NCBI GenBank assembly: GCA_964642795.1
Contig: CAZXRQ010000031.1
Location: 1-22,923 of the forward strand
Reading direction: 5' to 3'
Length of the DNA: 22,923 nucleotides
Source: JAVVVD01 sp964642795
GTDB lineage: Bacteria > Bacillota > Clostridia > Christensenellales > CAG-138
The translations under genes were made by a program, and so were the position numbers. Positions 1 through 6,132 of the stretch are shown here, piece by piece (within the stretch, counting starts at the first letter, position 1; every line of letters begins with the position of its first letter). The notes below the pieces were generated by a model. It saw only the letters and a program-made list of their open reading frames with translations, was not told where the DNA came from and did no database searches.

Positions 1-569
1 TTTTTGATCAGCTGCTGGGTTATGGTACTGCCGCCGTGGGTATCGGTGTTGCGCAGCGTATTTATAAGCGCGGAAAACAAGCGCTTATAATCCACGCCTT
101 CGTGCTTATAAAACCGCACGTCCTCAATGGCTACCACGGCGTTTTTGAGCATATCGGGTATCTCCTCGATATCCGCCCAATCGCGGTATTCCATACCCGC
201 AAATGTGGTTATCAGGTTGCCGTCTCGGTCGTATATGTTGGAGGTGAGGTTGCTTTGGGTAAGGTTTGATATCTCCAGCTCCGGCGTGGTGTCGATATAT
301 GCCTTTGCAATGCCGAATACCAGCCCCGCCCCCGTGCAGCCGCCGATTATCAGCAGAGCAAGCATAACCTTCAGCGTGGTAAACAGCACCGCAAGCGGAT
401 ACGGACGAGGCGCCCTGCGCGGAACAAAAAGCTCGCCGTCCTGCTCACCGGAAGGCCGTCTCCCCCCAAATACGCCCTTTACGCCGGTCCATACGCCCTT
501 GAGCCACACGCCGGTCTTGTGTAAAAGCGCCTTTATAGTTGAAATTATGCTATCGGTCTTTTTACTCAT
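1..569 (-). CDS. Class A penicillin-binding protein, N-terminal part (cut by window edge)
   Basis: This is the first 189 codons of a bifunctional murein synthase (glycosyltransferase family 51 plus a transpeptidase expected beyond the window), which polymerises lipid II and cross-links peptidoglycan at the outer face of the membrane. The visible part has a basic cytoplasmic tail with KGVW and VPRRAPRPYP, one membrane segment (about residues 69-92, LAVLFTTLKVMLALLIIGG), then the start of the GT51 domain: a VVAIEDVRFYKHEGVD block containing the catalytic glutamate, and THGGSTITQQLIK, the family hallmark, at the window edge. The ATG at 567-569 is the first in frame; no strong Shine-Dalgarno is visible. 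A sigma-A-like promoter lies at 626-654. A short hairpin (586-600) sits in the leader. The gene diverges from yunB. The family call is firm; which class A PBP paralogue it is cannot be told. Confidence 0.93.
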   Translation of the reverse strand, partial: MSKKTDSIISTIKALLHKTGVWLKGVWTGVKGVFGGRRPSGEQDGELFVPRRAPRPYPLAVLFTTLKVMLALLIIGGCTGAGLVFGIAKAYIDTTPELEISNLTQSNLTSNIYDRDGNLITTFAGMEYRDWADIEEIPDMLKNAVVAIEDVRFYKHEGVDYKRLFSALINTLRNTDTHGGSTITQQLIK

Positions 570-625
570 TATTGGAAACGCACCCGGCGCAACATGCGCC
601 TGCCTTTCAAAATTTTCCCCATGTA

Positions 626-654
626 ATTATAACATTCAAACCCGCATGGCTCAA
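626..654 (-). promoter_or_regulatory. Promoter of the class A PBP gene
   Basis: Read on the minus strand there is a TTGAGC -35 (649-654), a 17-bp spacer and a perfect TATAAT -10 (626-631), about 57 bp upstream of the PBP start codon. This fits the housekeeping sigma-A pattern. The leader it would produce contains the inverted repeat GGCGCA/TGCGCC at 586-600. Confidence 0.6.
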
Positions 655-722
655 TAGCGCGAACTGCTCATATACTTGAATTAACACAGTTTTTACATAA
701 TTCGCGCAGGAGGGAAAAGCTT

Positions 723-1412
723 ATGGATACAGAATGCACCGTACGAAAGGTCAGATGCCGCAGGCGGCGCATAGCCGTACTCTTGGCGGCGCTGGCCGTG
801 ATCGCAGCGATATTTGCGGTGCTGTCGGCCAACATGACGCCCGCCATGGCCCAGCTCGCCACGGCGCGCATAAAGGCGCTTGCAGCCCGCGCCATGAACG
901 ATGCGATCCTCGACTCCATGGCCGACGAGGAGCAGTATTCCAGCCTTGTTACGGTGTTGGACAGCGGCACGCACGTCTACATGCTAAAGGCGGACACCCG
1001 CGCCATGAACCGCCTTGCGGCGGAATGTGCGGATTCCGCGCTGGACCGCATATCGGAGATTGGAGAGCAGGGAATAAGCATACCGTTTGGCACCATAACC
1101 GGTGTGCCGTTTTTAGCAGGCAAGGGGCCGGGCATACGGGTAGGCTTTACCCCGATGGGCAGCGTACAGAGCGAATTCGACTCCGAGTTCACCTCCTCCG
1201 GCATAAACCAAACGCTGTACCGGGTAAATCTGCGGCTCACAGCCTCCATAAAGCTGGTTATGCCCGGCGTGTCCGAGACAATATCCATCACCGCGGAAGC
1301 GGCCATAGCCGAAAGTGTGCTGGTCGGGGAAGTGCCGGAGGTGTACACCAACGTTGCAAGCGAGGAGGATATGCTAAACCTCATCCCCACCGAAGTCCCG
1401 TCTACCCCATGA
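723..1412 (+). CDS. yunB: Sporulation protein YunB
   Basis: This 229-residue protein resembles the YunB family, a mother-cell sporulation protein of Firmicutes whose biochemical role is not established. It has an Arg-rich N-terminus (RRCRRRR-type), one membrane segment at about residues 19-38 (IAVLLAALAVIAAIFAVLSA), and an extracytoplasmic domain. Family-typical stretches are visible: IPFGTITGVPFLAGKGPGI, a PMGSVQSEFDSEF block, SSGINQT followed by YRVNLRL, and a C-terminal AEAAIAESVLVGEVPEVYTN. The ATG at 723 follows a strong ribosome binding site (GGAGGG at 709-714). In Bacillus subtilis yunB belongs to the sigma-E regulon; I could not find a convincing sigma-E promoter here. The next gene in the same direction starts 68 bp later with its own promoter. 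The length is slightly shorter than the B. subtilis protein. Confidence 0.9.
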   Translation: MDTECTVRKVRCRRRRIAVLLAALAVIAAIFAVLSANMTPAMAQLATARIKALAARAMNDAILDSMADEEQYSSLVTVLDSGTHVYMLKADTRAMNRLAAECADSALDRISEIGEQGISIPFGTITGVPFLAGKGPGIRVGFTPMGSVQSEFDSEFTSSGINQTLYRVNLRLTASIKLVMPGVSETISITAEAAIAESVLVGEVPEVYTNVASEEDMLNLIPTEVPSTP

Positions 1413-1465
1413 CGCGGCCGCTGCGGTGAACAATATGTGAATCAGTAGCGGCGGGGCTGCGATTA

Positions 1466-1474
1466 TGCTATAAT
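1466..1474 (+). promoter_or_regulatory. Extended -10 promoter abutting the start codon at 1481
   Basis: TG (1466-1467), one base, then a perfect TATAAT (1469-1474) forms an extended -10 element. No -35 match is seen at the expected place (1446-1451), which extended -10 promoters tolerate. Transcription starting 6-7 bases after the -10 would begin at or next to the ATG at 1481, implying a leaderless or nearly leaderless mRNA. No Shine-Dalgarno lies between the -10 and the ATG. Confidence 0.5.
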
Positions 1475-1480
1475 GCGCAT

Positions 1481-2293
1481 ATGAAGAAAGCCGCTCTCAT
1501 TTTGATAATCGTTGCTTCGCTGCTAATATGCGCCACGGCATATGCGGACACAACGCCCACGCCGGATGTTGAAGCCGATGCGCCCGAGAACGCGTCCGCC
1601 GCGGAGCTAATATCCTACCGCAGCACCGGTGAAACCGTGGTGCGCATACAGATGCGCCTGCGCGAGCTTGGCTACTTCAACTTCCGCCCCACCGGCAATT
1701 ATCAAAGCCTTACGGTAAGCTCCGTAATAGCATTTCAGCAGAATCAGACCGACTCGAGCGGCCATGCAATAATCTCTGACGGCACCATAGGCGAGCAGTC
1801 AATGCAGCTGCTTTTCACCACCGGCGTTGCCAACCGCGCAATCATCACGGCCTCTATACCCTTTGGCGATGCGCTCACCGGCGAGGCGACGCTCACCGGC
1901 AGCCTGGTTGGCTGGGCGGACGTTTCCGCCATGCTCAGTGAAGGCGCCACATATACCGTTACCGATTACAACACCGGCATAACCTTCAACATGGTATTTG
2001 CAGGCGGCGATAAACACGCCGAGATGGAATGTGCCAGCGCCGCCGATACGCAAAAATACAAGGACGCTTTCGGCGGAGAGTTCAACTACTCCAAGCGTCC
2101 TGTGGTAATAAGTATCGGCGGTCAAAACATAGCCGCCTCGCTGCAGGGCTTCCCGCACGGCGAGGATTCCGTCGCAGCAAACGATATGGCAGGGCATTCC
2201 TGCATGTACTTTGACGGCAGTCTCTCACACGTCGGCTCAATGCCGGACGTGGAGCATATACGCCAAATATACATAGCCGCAGGCCGCGGCTGA
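1481..2293 (+). CDS. Exported peptidoglycan-binding-domain protein with clostridial C-terminal domain
   Basis: This 270-residue protein begins with a textbook signal peptide (MKKAALILIIVASLLICATAYA) and is predicted to act outside the membrane. Residues about 45-112 form a PG_binding_1 repeat (STGETVVRIQMRLRELGYFN ... AFQQNQT ... SDGTIGEQSMQLLF), which binds cell-wall peptidoglycan. The second half (about 120-268) is a separate domain with YTVTDYNTGITFNMVFAGG, HAEMECASAADTQKYK, RPVVISIGGQNIAASLQGFP and GHSCMYFDGSLSH. I recognise this as a recurring domain in clostridial PG-binding proteins but know no assigned activity; the conserved His, Glu and Asp residues would suit a metal site. The start is fixed by the signal peptide, yet there is no Shine-Dalgarno and a TATAAT ends 6 bp upstream. 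The gene follows yunB and a structured intergenic region follows it. Confidence 0.8.
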   Translation: MKKAALILIIVASLLICATAYADTTPTPDVEADAPENASAAELISYRSTGETVVRIQMRLRELGYFNFRPTGNYQSLTVSSVIAFQQNQTDSSGHAIISDGTIGEQSMQLLFTTGVANRAIITASIPFGDALTGEATLTGSLVGWADVSAMLSEGATYTVTDYNTGITFNMVFAGGDKHAEMECASAADTQKYKDAFGGEFNYSKRPVVISIGGQNIAASLQGFPHGEDSVAANDMAGHSCMYFDGSLSHVGSMPDVEHIRQIYIAAGRG

Positions 2294-2340
2294 TACTCCG
2301 CGCACACGCCCGCGATGCTGCCGAAGCCCTTAATGCTAAA

Positions 2341-2460
2341 TCCGGTCTGGCGACCCGTGCGTCAGACCGGAAGGAAAATCGCAGATTTTCCCTGTTCTTC
2401 TCAGGCTTTGCCGCCCGGGAGCCTGGCAGGCGCAGCCTAGCAGGCGAGAGGCAAAGACTG
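2341..2460. repeat. Cluster of nested hairpins in the 2294-2525 intergenic region
   Basis: Between the PG-binding gene and the convergent S41 gene lie several inverted repeats in close order: TCCGGTCTG/CAGACCGGA (2341-2349 with 2363-2371), GGAAAATC/GATTTTCC with a 3-base loop (2373-2380 with 2384-2391), and an outer pair 2402-2412 with 2450-2460 (10 of 11 bases) enclosing two near-identical units, GCCTGGCAGGC (2421-2431) and GCCTAGCAGGC (2435-2445), each able to form a small hairpin. No ORF of note lies here. The right part merges into the 58-bp repeat that recurs at 22864-22921. Confidence 0.6.
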
Positions 2461-2500
2461 CAAGCGCGAAATAGTCAAAATTGACTTTTTAAACAGCCTG
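2443..2500 (+). repeat. Dispersed intergenic repeat, copy 1
   Basis: This 58-bp segment matches the reverse complement of 22864-22921 at about 52 of 58 positions. The shared core starts GGCGAGAGGCAAAGACTG and ends with the inverted repeat AGTCAA-AA-TTGACT plus a T-run (2473-2490). Both copies lie downstream of plus-strand genes, next to a terminator-like hairpin. Here the palindrome arms are 6 bp; in copy 2 they extend to 13 bp. Confidence 0.8.
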
Positions 2501-2502
2501 CA

Positions 2503-2527
2503 CCCGCGATGCTCTCGCGGGCTTTTT
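2503..2527 (+). terminator. Rho-independent terminator after the PG-binding gene
   Basis: A 7-bp GC-rich stem, CCCGCGA (2503-2509) with TCGCGGG (2515-2521) and a 5-base loop, is followed by C and five T (2523-2527). The T-run overlaps the stop codon of the convergent S41 gene (2526-2528), so the two transcription units end head to head at this hairpin. It lies more than 200 bp after the PG-binding gene. Confidence 0.7.
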
Positions 2528-3764
2528 ATGTTCCCTCACTGCGCTGCTCGTTGGCCCGCGCGCGCACCTCGTCCAGCGCCGCCCAAAGCTGCACATCCGC
2601 ATCCTGATCAATCTCGTCTATGGGCAAAAGCTTCAGCTCCGCAGGGAGATCCACCGTTACGTCCGGGGTTATGCCCACACCGTTAATATTGGCGCCGGAA
2701 GGCGTATAATAGGCGTCCGTAGTCAGCTTGAGCCAGCCTCCGTTACGGCTGAGACGCATGGTTGTCTGCACGGTGCCCTTGCCGTACGTGGTTATTCCCA
2801 CGATCACGCCCGCGCCGTTATCCTGCACGGCGCCTGCGAGTATCTCGCTGGCGGACGCGGAATTCTCGTTGACCAGCACCGCCAAAGGTATGCTTATGGC
2901 GCTGCCGCTGGAGCGGTACACGCGTTCCGTATCAGCGCCGTTGCCCATAACGCTAACTATCACGCTGTTACCCAGCAGCACATCCGTTATATCCGCCACA
3001 GAGCTTAACGACCCGCCGGGATTGTTGCGCAGGTCGATCACCAGTGAACGCATACCGCGCTCTGTAAGATCCTTGTAGGCTTCGTTGAACTCATCCGCGC
3101 AGCTGCCGGTGAAGGAATCTATGCGTATATAGCCCGTATACTCGTTGTAGAGGTAATAATGCACGCGCTTTACGTTGATAACATCGCTTATCACGCTTAC
3201 CTCGATGATCTCCCCGGAGCGGTCGATGGTAAGCATTACCGCCTCGCCGGCGCTTCGGCTCACTAGGCTTGCAAGCTCCTCAAGCTGCAGATTCGCCACG
3301 CCATCGCCATCCACCATAGTAATGATATCACCGGTTTTCAGCCCGGCAGCCTCGGCCGGCGTCTCCTCGTATACGTCAAGTATGGCAGCGCCGATCCCGT
3401 CCGGCTGCCCAACCAGTACGCCTATGCCGCTGTATTCTCCGTTGAGCCTGGAAAGGTATTCATCGTACTCCTCAGCGGAGTAGTATTCGCCATAGTTATC
3501 CTGTATCGCCGAAAGCATACCCTCCGCCGCGCCGCGAATCAGCACGGCGTCAGAAACGTCGCCATCCAGCGCGTCGGTCTTGATCTTCTCCATTATCTCC
3601 TGTATCACAAGCAGGTTTGAAAGCTCATCATACTGCGTCTGCGTAAGCACCACCGTATCGCTCTGCGTGCTGCGCATAACGGTCACGGTAACGGTCACGG
3701 CAAGCGCCGCGCTGATAAGCACGGCCGCTACAAAATATAATATCGTCCTCGTTGTGGACTTCAT
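2526..3764 (-). CDS. S41 family carboxyl-terminal processing protease (CtpA/CtpB type)
   Basis: This is a 412-residue exported serine protease that trims protein C-termini outside the membrane; relatives act in envelope quality control and, in B. subtilis (CtpB), in sporulation signalling. Residues about 7-29 are a membrane anchor or signal. Then come an N-terminal helical region with AAEGMLSAIQDNYGEYYS, a PDZ domain (about 108-195, GIGVLVGQ ... ETPAEAAGLKTGDIITMVDG), and the protease core with VIDLRNNPGGSLSSV, NSASASEILAGAVQDNGAG (nucleophilic Ser cluster around 302-306) and TYGKGTVQT (general-base Lys329). The C-terminal GANINGVGITPDV is also typical. The ATG at 3762-3764 follows GGAGG, and a strong promoter lies at 3807-3835. 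Length and motifs are normal. The substrate is unknown. Confidence 0.93.
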   Translation of the reverse strand: MKSTTRTILYFVAAVLISAALAVTVTVTVMRSTQSDTVVLTQTQYDELSNLLVIQEIMEKIKTDALDGDVSDAVLIRGAAEGMLSAIQDNYGEYYSAEEYDEYLSRLNGEYSGIGVLVGQPDGIGAAILDVYEETPAEAAGLKTGDIITMVDGDGVANLQLEELASLVSRSAGEAVMLTIDRSGEIIEVSVISDVINVKRVHYYLYNEYTGYIRIDSFTGSCADEFNEAYKDLTERGMRSLVIDLRNNPGGSLSSVADITDVLLGNSVIVSVMGNGADTERVYRSSGSAISIPLAVLVNENSASASEILAGAVQDNGAGVIVGITTYGKGTVQTTMRLSRNGGWLKLTTDAYYTPSGANINGVGITPDVTVDLPAELKLLPIDEIDQDADVQLWAALDEVRARANEQRSEGT

Positions 3765-3806
3765 ACGGTCATTCCTCCAAATAGCACAGTCATATAGAAT
3801 ATGCCC

Positions 3807-3835
3807 ATTTTACCAAGTTTAGCGCACAGCGTCAA
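3807..3835 (-). promoter_or_regulatory. Promoter of the S41 protease gene
   Basis: On the minus strand TTGACG (3830-3835) and TAAAAT (3807-3812) are separated by exactly 17 bp, each differing from the sigma-A consensus at one base. The start point would fall near 3800, giving a leader of about 36 bases that carries the GGAGG ribosome binding site. The gap 3765-3880 holds nothing else I can support. Confidence 0.75.
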
Positions 3836-3880
3836 ACCCAGGTGCGCGCATGGGAGCCGCATCCGCCGCTCCGTGCACGC

Positions 3881-4402
3881 TTACAGCCCGTTGTATGAAA
3901 CGATGTCCGTATCAGGTCTGAACTCCGAGTGACCCGGATAGGGCTTCGCGTCCGGCGCAGGGTAGCCGCACATAAGCAGCGCAACCGGCTCTAGATTATC
4001 CGGCAGTGCAAACTCCTCCCGCACGGCATCCGGTTGAAAAAACATCACCCAGGTAGTACCCACGCCTATATCGGCGGCCGCAAGCATCATATGCGACGTT
4101 ACTATGGCAGCGTCGATATCGCCGCTGGTCTTCCCATCGAACGAGCGCCGCCAGCACAGCTTACTGTCATAGCAGATAAGTATTGCACCCGGCGCATCAA
4201 AATGGCACGGTGTACATCTTCTGAGCTTTTCCATAGCGGAGGCGCTATCCATCACGAGTATCCTCTGAGGCTGACGGTTACATGCCGTGGGCGCAAGCCA
4301 ACCCGCGCGCAGTATCCTGTCCATATCCTCTTTTTTTACCGGCGCGTCCGTAAACTCGCGCACGGAATACCGCACAGCGGCAAGTTCTAAAAAATCCTTC
4401 AT
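3881..4402 (-). CDS. Nitroreductase family protein (FMN-dependent)
   Basis: This 173-residue protein is a compact nitroreductase-fold flavoprotein, a family that uses FMN and NAD(P)H to reduce nitro groups, quinones or other substrates in the cytoplasm. It opens with MKDFLELAAVRYSVREFTD, the usual phosphate-contacting Arg/Ser motif, followed by ILRAGWLAPTACNRQPQRIL. Later come DIDAAIVTSHMMLAAADIGVGTTWVMFF and LEPVALLMCGYPAPDAKP, all characteristic. I chose the ATG at 4400-4402 because the family motif starts there, AAGGA precedes it, and it makes the ATGA overlap with the upstream gene's stop; a longer in-frame start at 4489 would overlap that gene by 90 bases. The physiological substrate cannot be read from the sequence. 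No clear terminator follows. Confidence 0.9.
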   Translation of the reverse strand: MKDFLELAAVRYSVREFTDAPVKKEDMDRILRAGWLAPTACNRQPQRILVMDSASAMEKLRRCTPCHFDAPGAILICYDSKLCWRRSFDGKTSGDIDAAIVTSHMMLAAADIGVGTTWVMFFQPDAVREEFALPDNLEPVALLMCGYPAPDAKPYPGHSEFRPDTDIVSYNGL

Positions 4403-4797
4403 TTTTCGTCCTTTTGCGCCGATTCCGTTATTTCGCGCTGCTCCTTTTTTGTCAGTTTGCCGAATACCAGCGCATAGGAGCGCTCGCACATGCCGCGCAG
4501 CACGTCCTCCGGCACCTCGCCGTCGAGATATATGGAGTTCCAGTTGCGCTTATCCATATAAAAGCCCGGGATCACATCCGCATACTGTGTGCGGAAGAGC
4601 TCCGAAAGCTCCGGCTCGCATTTTAAGCTTATCAACTCACGGCAGTCATATTGGCTGTACTCCGGCCCCGGCTGACATATCGCGGCAAACAGCTTGCCGC
4701 CCACCTGATAGCGCATCCATTCCCACTCGGCCTTGTAATCCTTCACGGCGCCAGGCCGCGACAGCAGATACCCGTCCAGCCACGCATAGTTGTTCAT
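4399..4797 (-). CDS. MmcQ/YjbR family protein
   Basis: This 132-residue protein belongs to the MmcQ/YjbR family (CyaY-like fold), small cytoplasmic proteins often called DNA-binding but without a firmly known role. Visible family features are the Asp/Trp-rich N-terminus (AWLDGYLLSRPGAVKDY), GGKLFAAI, a central LISLKCEPELSELFR, the signature PGFYMDKRNWNSIYLDG, and VPEDVLRGMCERSYALVFGKL. The ATG at 4795-4797 follows a strong GGGAGG. Its stop TGA (4399-4401) overlaps the nitroreductase ATG as ATGA, so the two are probably translationally coupled. A TATAAT (minus strand, 4814-4819) sits just upstream but has no matching -35, so the promoter is uncertain. Confidence 0.88.
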   Translation of the reverse strand: MNNYAWLDGYLLSRPGAVKDYKAEWEWMRYQVGGKLFAAICQPGPEYSQYDCRELISLKCEPELSELFRTQYADVIPGFYMDKRNWNSIYLDGEVPEDVLRGMCERSYALVFGKLTKKEQREITESAQKDEK

Positions 4798-4822
4798 CGT
4801 ATCGCCTCCCGTTATTATATGA

Positions 4823-6034
4823 TCATGCCTTGCTGCGGCGCCTTCTGCGCCTTCTTGCCAACGCGGTTATTATCAGCGCGATTGCTGCGATCAACACAAC
4901 TATGAGTATAGCCCCGTGCTTATACGCCGCAAACACGTTGTCCGTTGCCAGCAGATGGTAGCGCACCGCATCCAGCCCGCGTATTTCGAGATAGTCGCGG
5001 TAAAGCACAATGCGCGTATCGTACGCCGTTACGTCATCTTCGTGCAGCTCCACTATGCGTACGCCGCGCGTGGCCTCGCTGGCATAATCAAGGAAGGTGC
5101 TGGCCGGGCAGGCAACAAGGTCTATACCGTCATTCTCAATAACAAAGCTGTTCATGTGATCGTGTCCAAAGAATGCTGCGAACACGTCGCCCTGCTTGAT
5201 CCATGAGTCAAACTGGCCGCTGGAATACTCCGGCGAGCAGGGGTTCTCGTTGATCTCACCTGATATGAGCGAATCCGATTCCAGCAGAAAGCATCTGTCC
5301 TCCCCCTCCAGCGTCCGCTCTACCGCGCCATCGTCGTCCTCATCGGCCGGGATAAGCGCATCAAACACCTCGGGAACGATTATATGCTGAAACAGCATCG
5401 CGGGCAGGGTCTCGCCGTATTCCTCACACAGCGTCGCTGCGGTATTGCCGCACCACTCTATCTGTTCGGTGCTGACGGACGCATAGCCTCCGCTCTCCGC
5501 ATAATCCAGCGAATCCACAAAATACAGATTGATAAGCGGGGTAACGCCGTCCTTATCATATATCAGCACATTGTACGTGCCCGCGCCGGGCAGCTCACCG
5601 TCATCCACGGCAAGGCAGCCGGGATAGCTCATATATATCTCCATATTGCGCTCGCGTGAAACGCCGCATTCTGCGTCATGGTTGCCCAGCACCGGCGCAA
5701 AGGGTATGCCGCGCTCCACCAGCGGCGCAAGTATATTTGCAATGGCAGTCTCTGCATTGTTCTCGCCGCCGCCTATCCGCATTTCCGGCCGCCAGCCCTC
5801 AAGCTGATCCCCTAAAAGCACCACAAGATCCGGCTGCTCGGCGTCCAGCACGGCGGAGAACGCTTCGATGAAGTACGGACTGGTCCACTGCCAGTCCTGC
5901 ACATCCGCCGCTATCAGCAGCTTGAACCCGCCGCTGTCAAAGCACAGCTTGGGCTCATCGGCCGCCAGCGCAAGCGACGGTATCAAAACGCTAAGAATGA
6001 TAAGCGCGCACGCACAGCGTTTAAGCGTTTTCAT
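4823..6034 (-). CDS. Exported, C-terminally anchored metallophosphoesterase (Dcr2/PAP29-like)
   Basis: This 403-residue calcineurin-like phosphoesterase is predicted to face outward: a signal peptide (residues 1-24, ending ALAA), a catalytic domain, one transmembrane segment (about 373-391, GAILIVVLIAAIALIITAL) and an Arg-rich cytoplasmic tail (RRRRRR). Metal-site motifs are ADVQDW (44-47), LLGDQLEGW (75-81), VLGNHDAECG (116-124), a His in LFQHIIVPE, and FFGHDHMN. The arrangement recalls the Dcr2/purple acid phosphatase 29-like group, including GDQ. The first motif is D-x-Q rather than the common D-x-H. The start has an AGGAG site and a promoter at 6070-6098. The substrate is unknown; a phosphomonoester or cell-surface phosphodiester is plausible. 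It ends 25 bp before the MmcQ/YjbR start. Confidence 0.85.
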   Translation of the reverse strand: MKTLKRCACALIILSVLIPSLALAADEPKLCFDSGGFKLLIAADVQDWQWTSPYFIEAFSAVLDAEQPDLVVLLGDQLEGWRPEMRIGGGENNAETAIANILAPLVERGIPFAPVLGNHDAECGVSRERNMEIYMSYPGCLAVDDGELPGAGTYNVLIYDKDGVTPLINLYFVDSLDYAESGGYASVSTEQIEWCGNTAATLCEEYGETLPAMLFQHIIVPEVFDALIPADEDDDGAVERTLEGEDRCFLLESDSLISGEINENPCSPEYSSGQFDSWIKQGDVFAAFFGHDHMNSFVIENDGIDLVACPASTFLDYASEATRGVRIVELHEDDVTAYDTRIVLYRDYLEIRGLDAVRYHLLATDNVFAAYKHGAILIVVLIAAIALIITALARRRRRRRSKA

Positions 6035-6069
6035 TTTTTGTTCTCCTTTCGCGCGAAGTAGTCCGTTAT

Positions 6070-6098
6070 ATTATCCCTCCGGCACGGTAAATAATCAA
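6070..6098 (-). promoter_or_regulatory. Promoter of the metallophosphoesterase gene
   Basis: Minus-strand TTGATT (6093-6098) and GATAAT (6070-6075) are separated by 17 bp. The -35 overlaps the T-run of the mreB terminator, so termination of mreB and initiation of this gene share bases. The start would lie near 6063, about 28 bases before the ATG. Confidence 0.6.
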
Positions 6099-6118
6099 AA
6101 AGGCCGGATAAACCGGCC
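6097..6118 (-). terminator. Terminator after mreB
   Basis: On the minus strand GGCCGG (6113-6118) and CCGGCC (6102-6107) form a stem with a 5-base loop, followed directly by five T (6097-6101). It begins 15 bp after the mreB stop codon. Confidence 0.85.
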
Positions 6119-6132
6119 GATACTAACGCAAA

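Noticed and set aside
586..600. Hairpin GGCGCA/TGCGCC as a terminator
   Set aside because: It has only 6 bp and no T-run, and lies in the leader of the PBP gene; it is at most a leader hairpin.
661..722. Sigma-E promoter for yunB
   Set aside because: CATAAT at 696-701 and CATATA at 669-674 look similar to sigma-E elements, but the spacing is too long for the known consensus.
1415..1452. Inverted repeat GCCGCT/AGCGGC between yunB and the next gene as a terminator
   Set aside because: The stem is 6 bp with a 26-base loop and no T-run.
4403..4489. Longer in-frame start for the nitroreductase
   Set aside because: It would overlap the MmcQ/YjbR gene by about 90 bases; the ATG at 4402 begins the family motif and has its own ribosome site.
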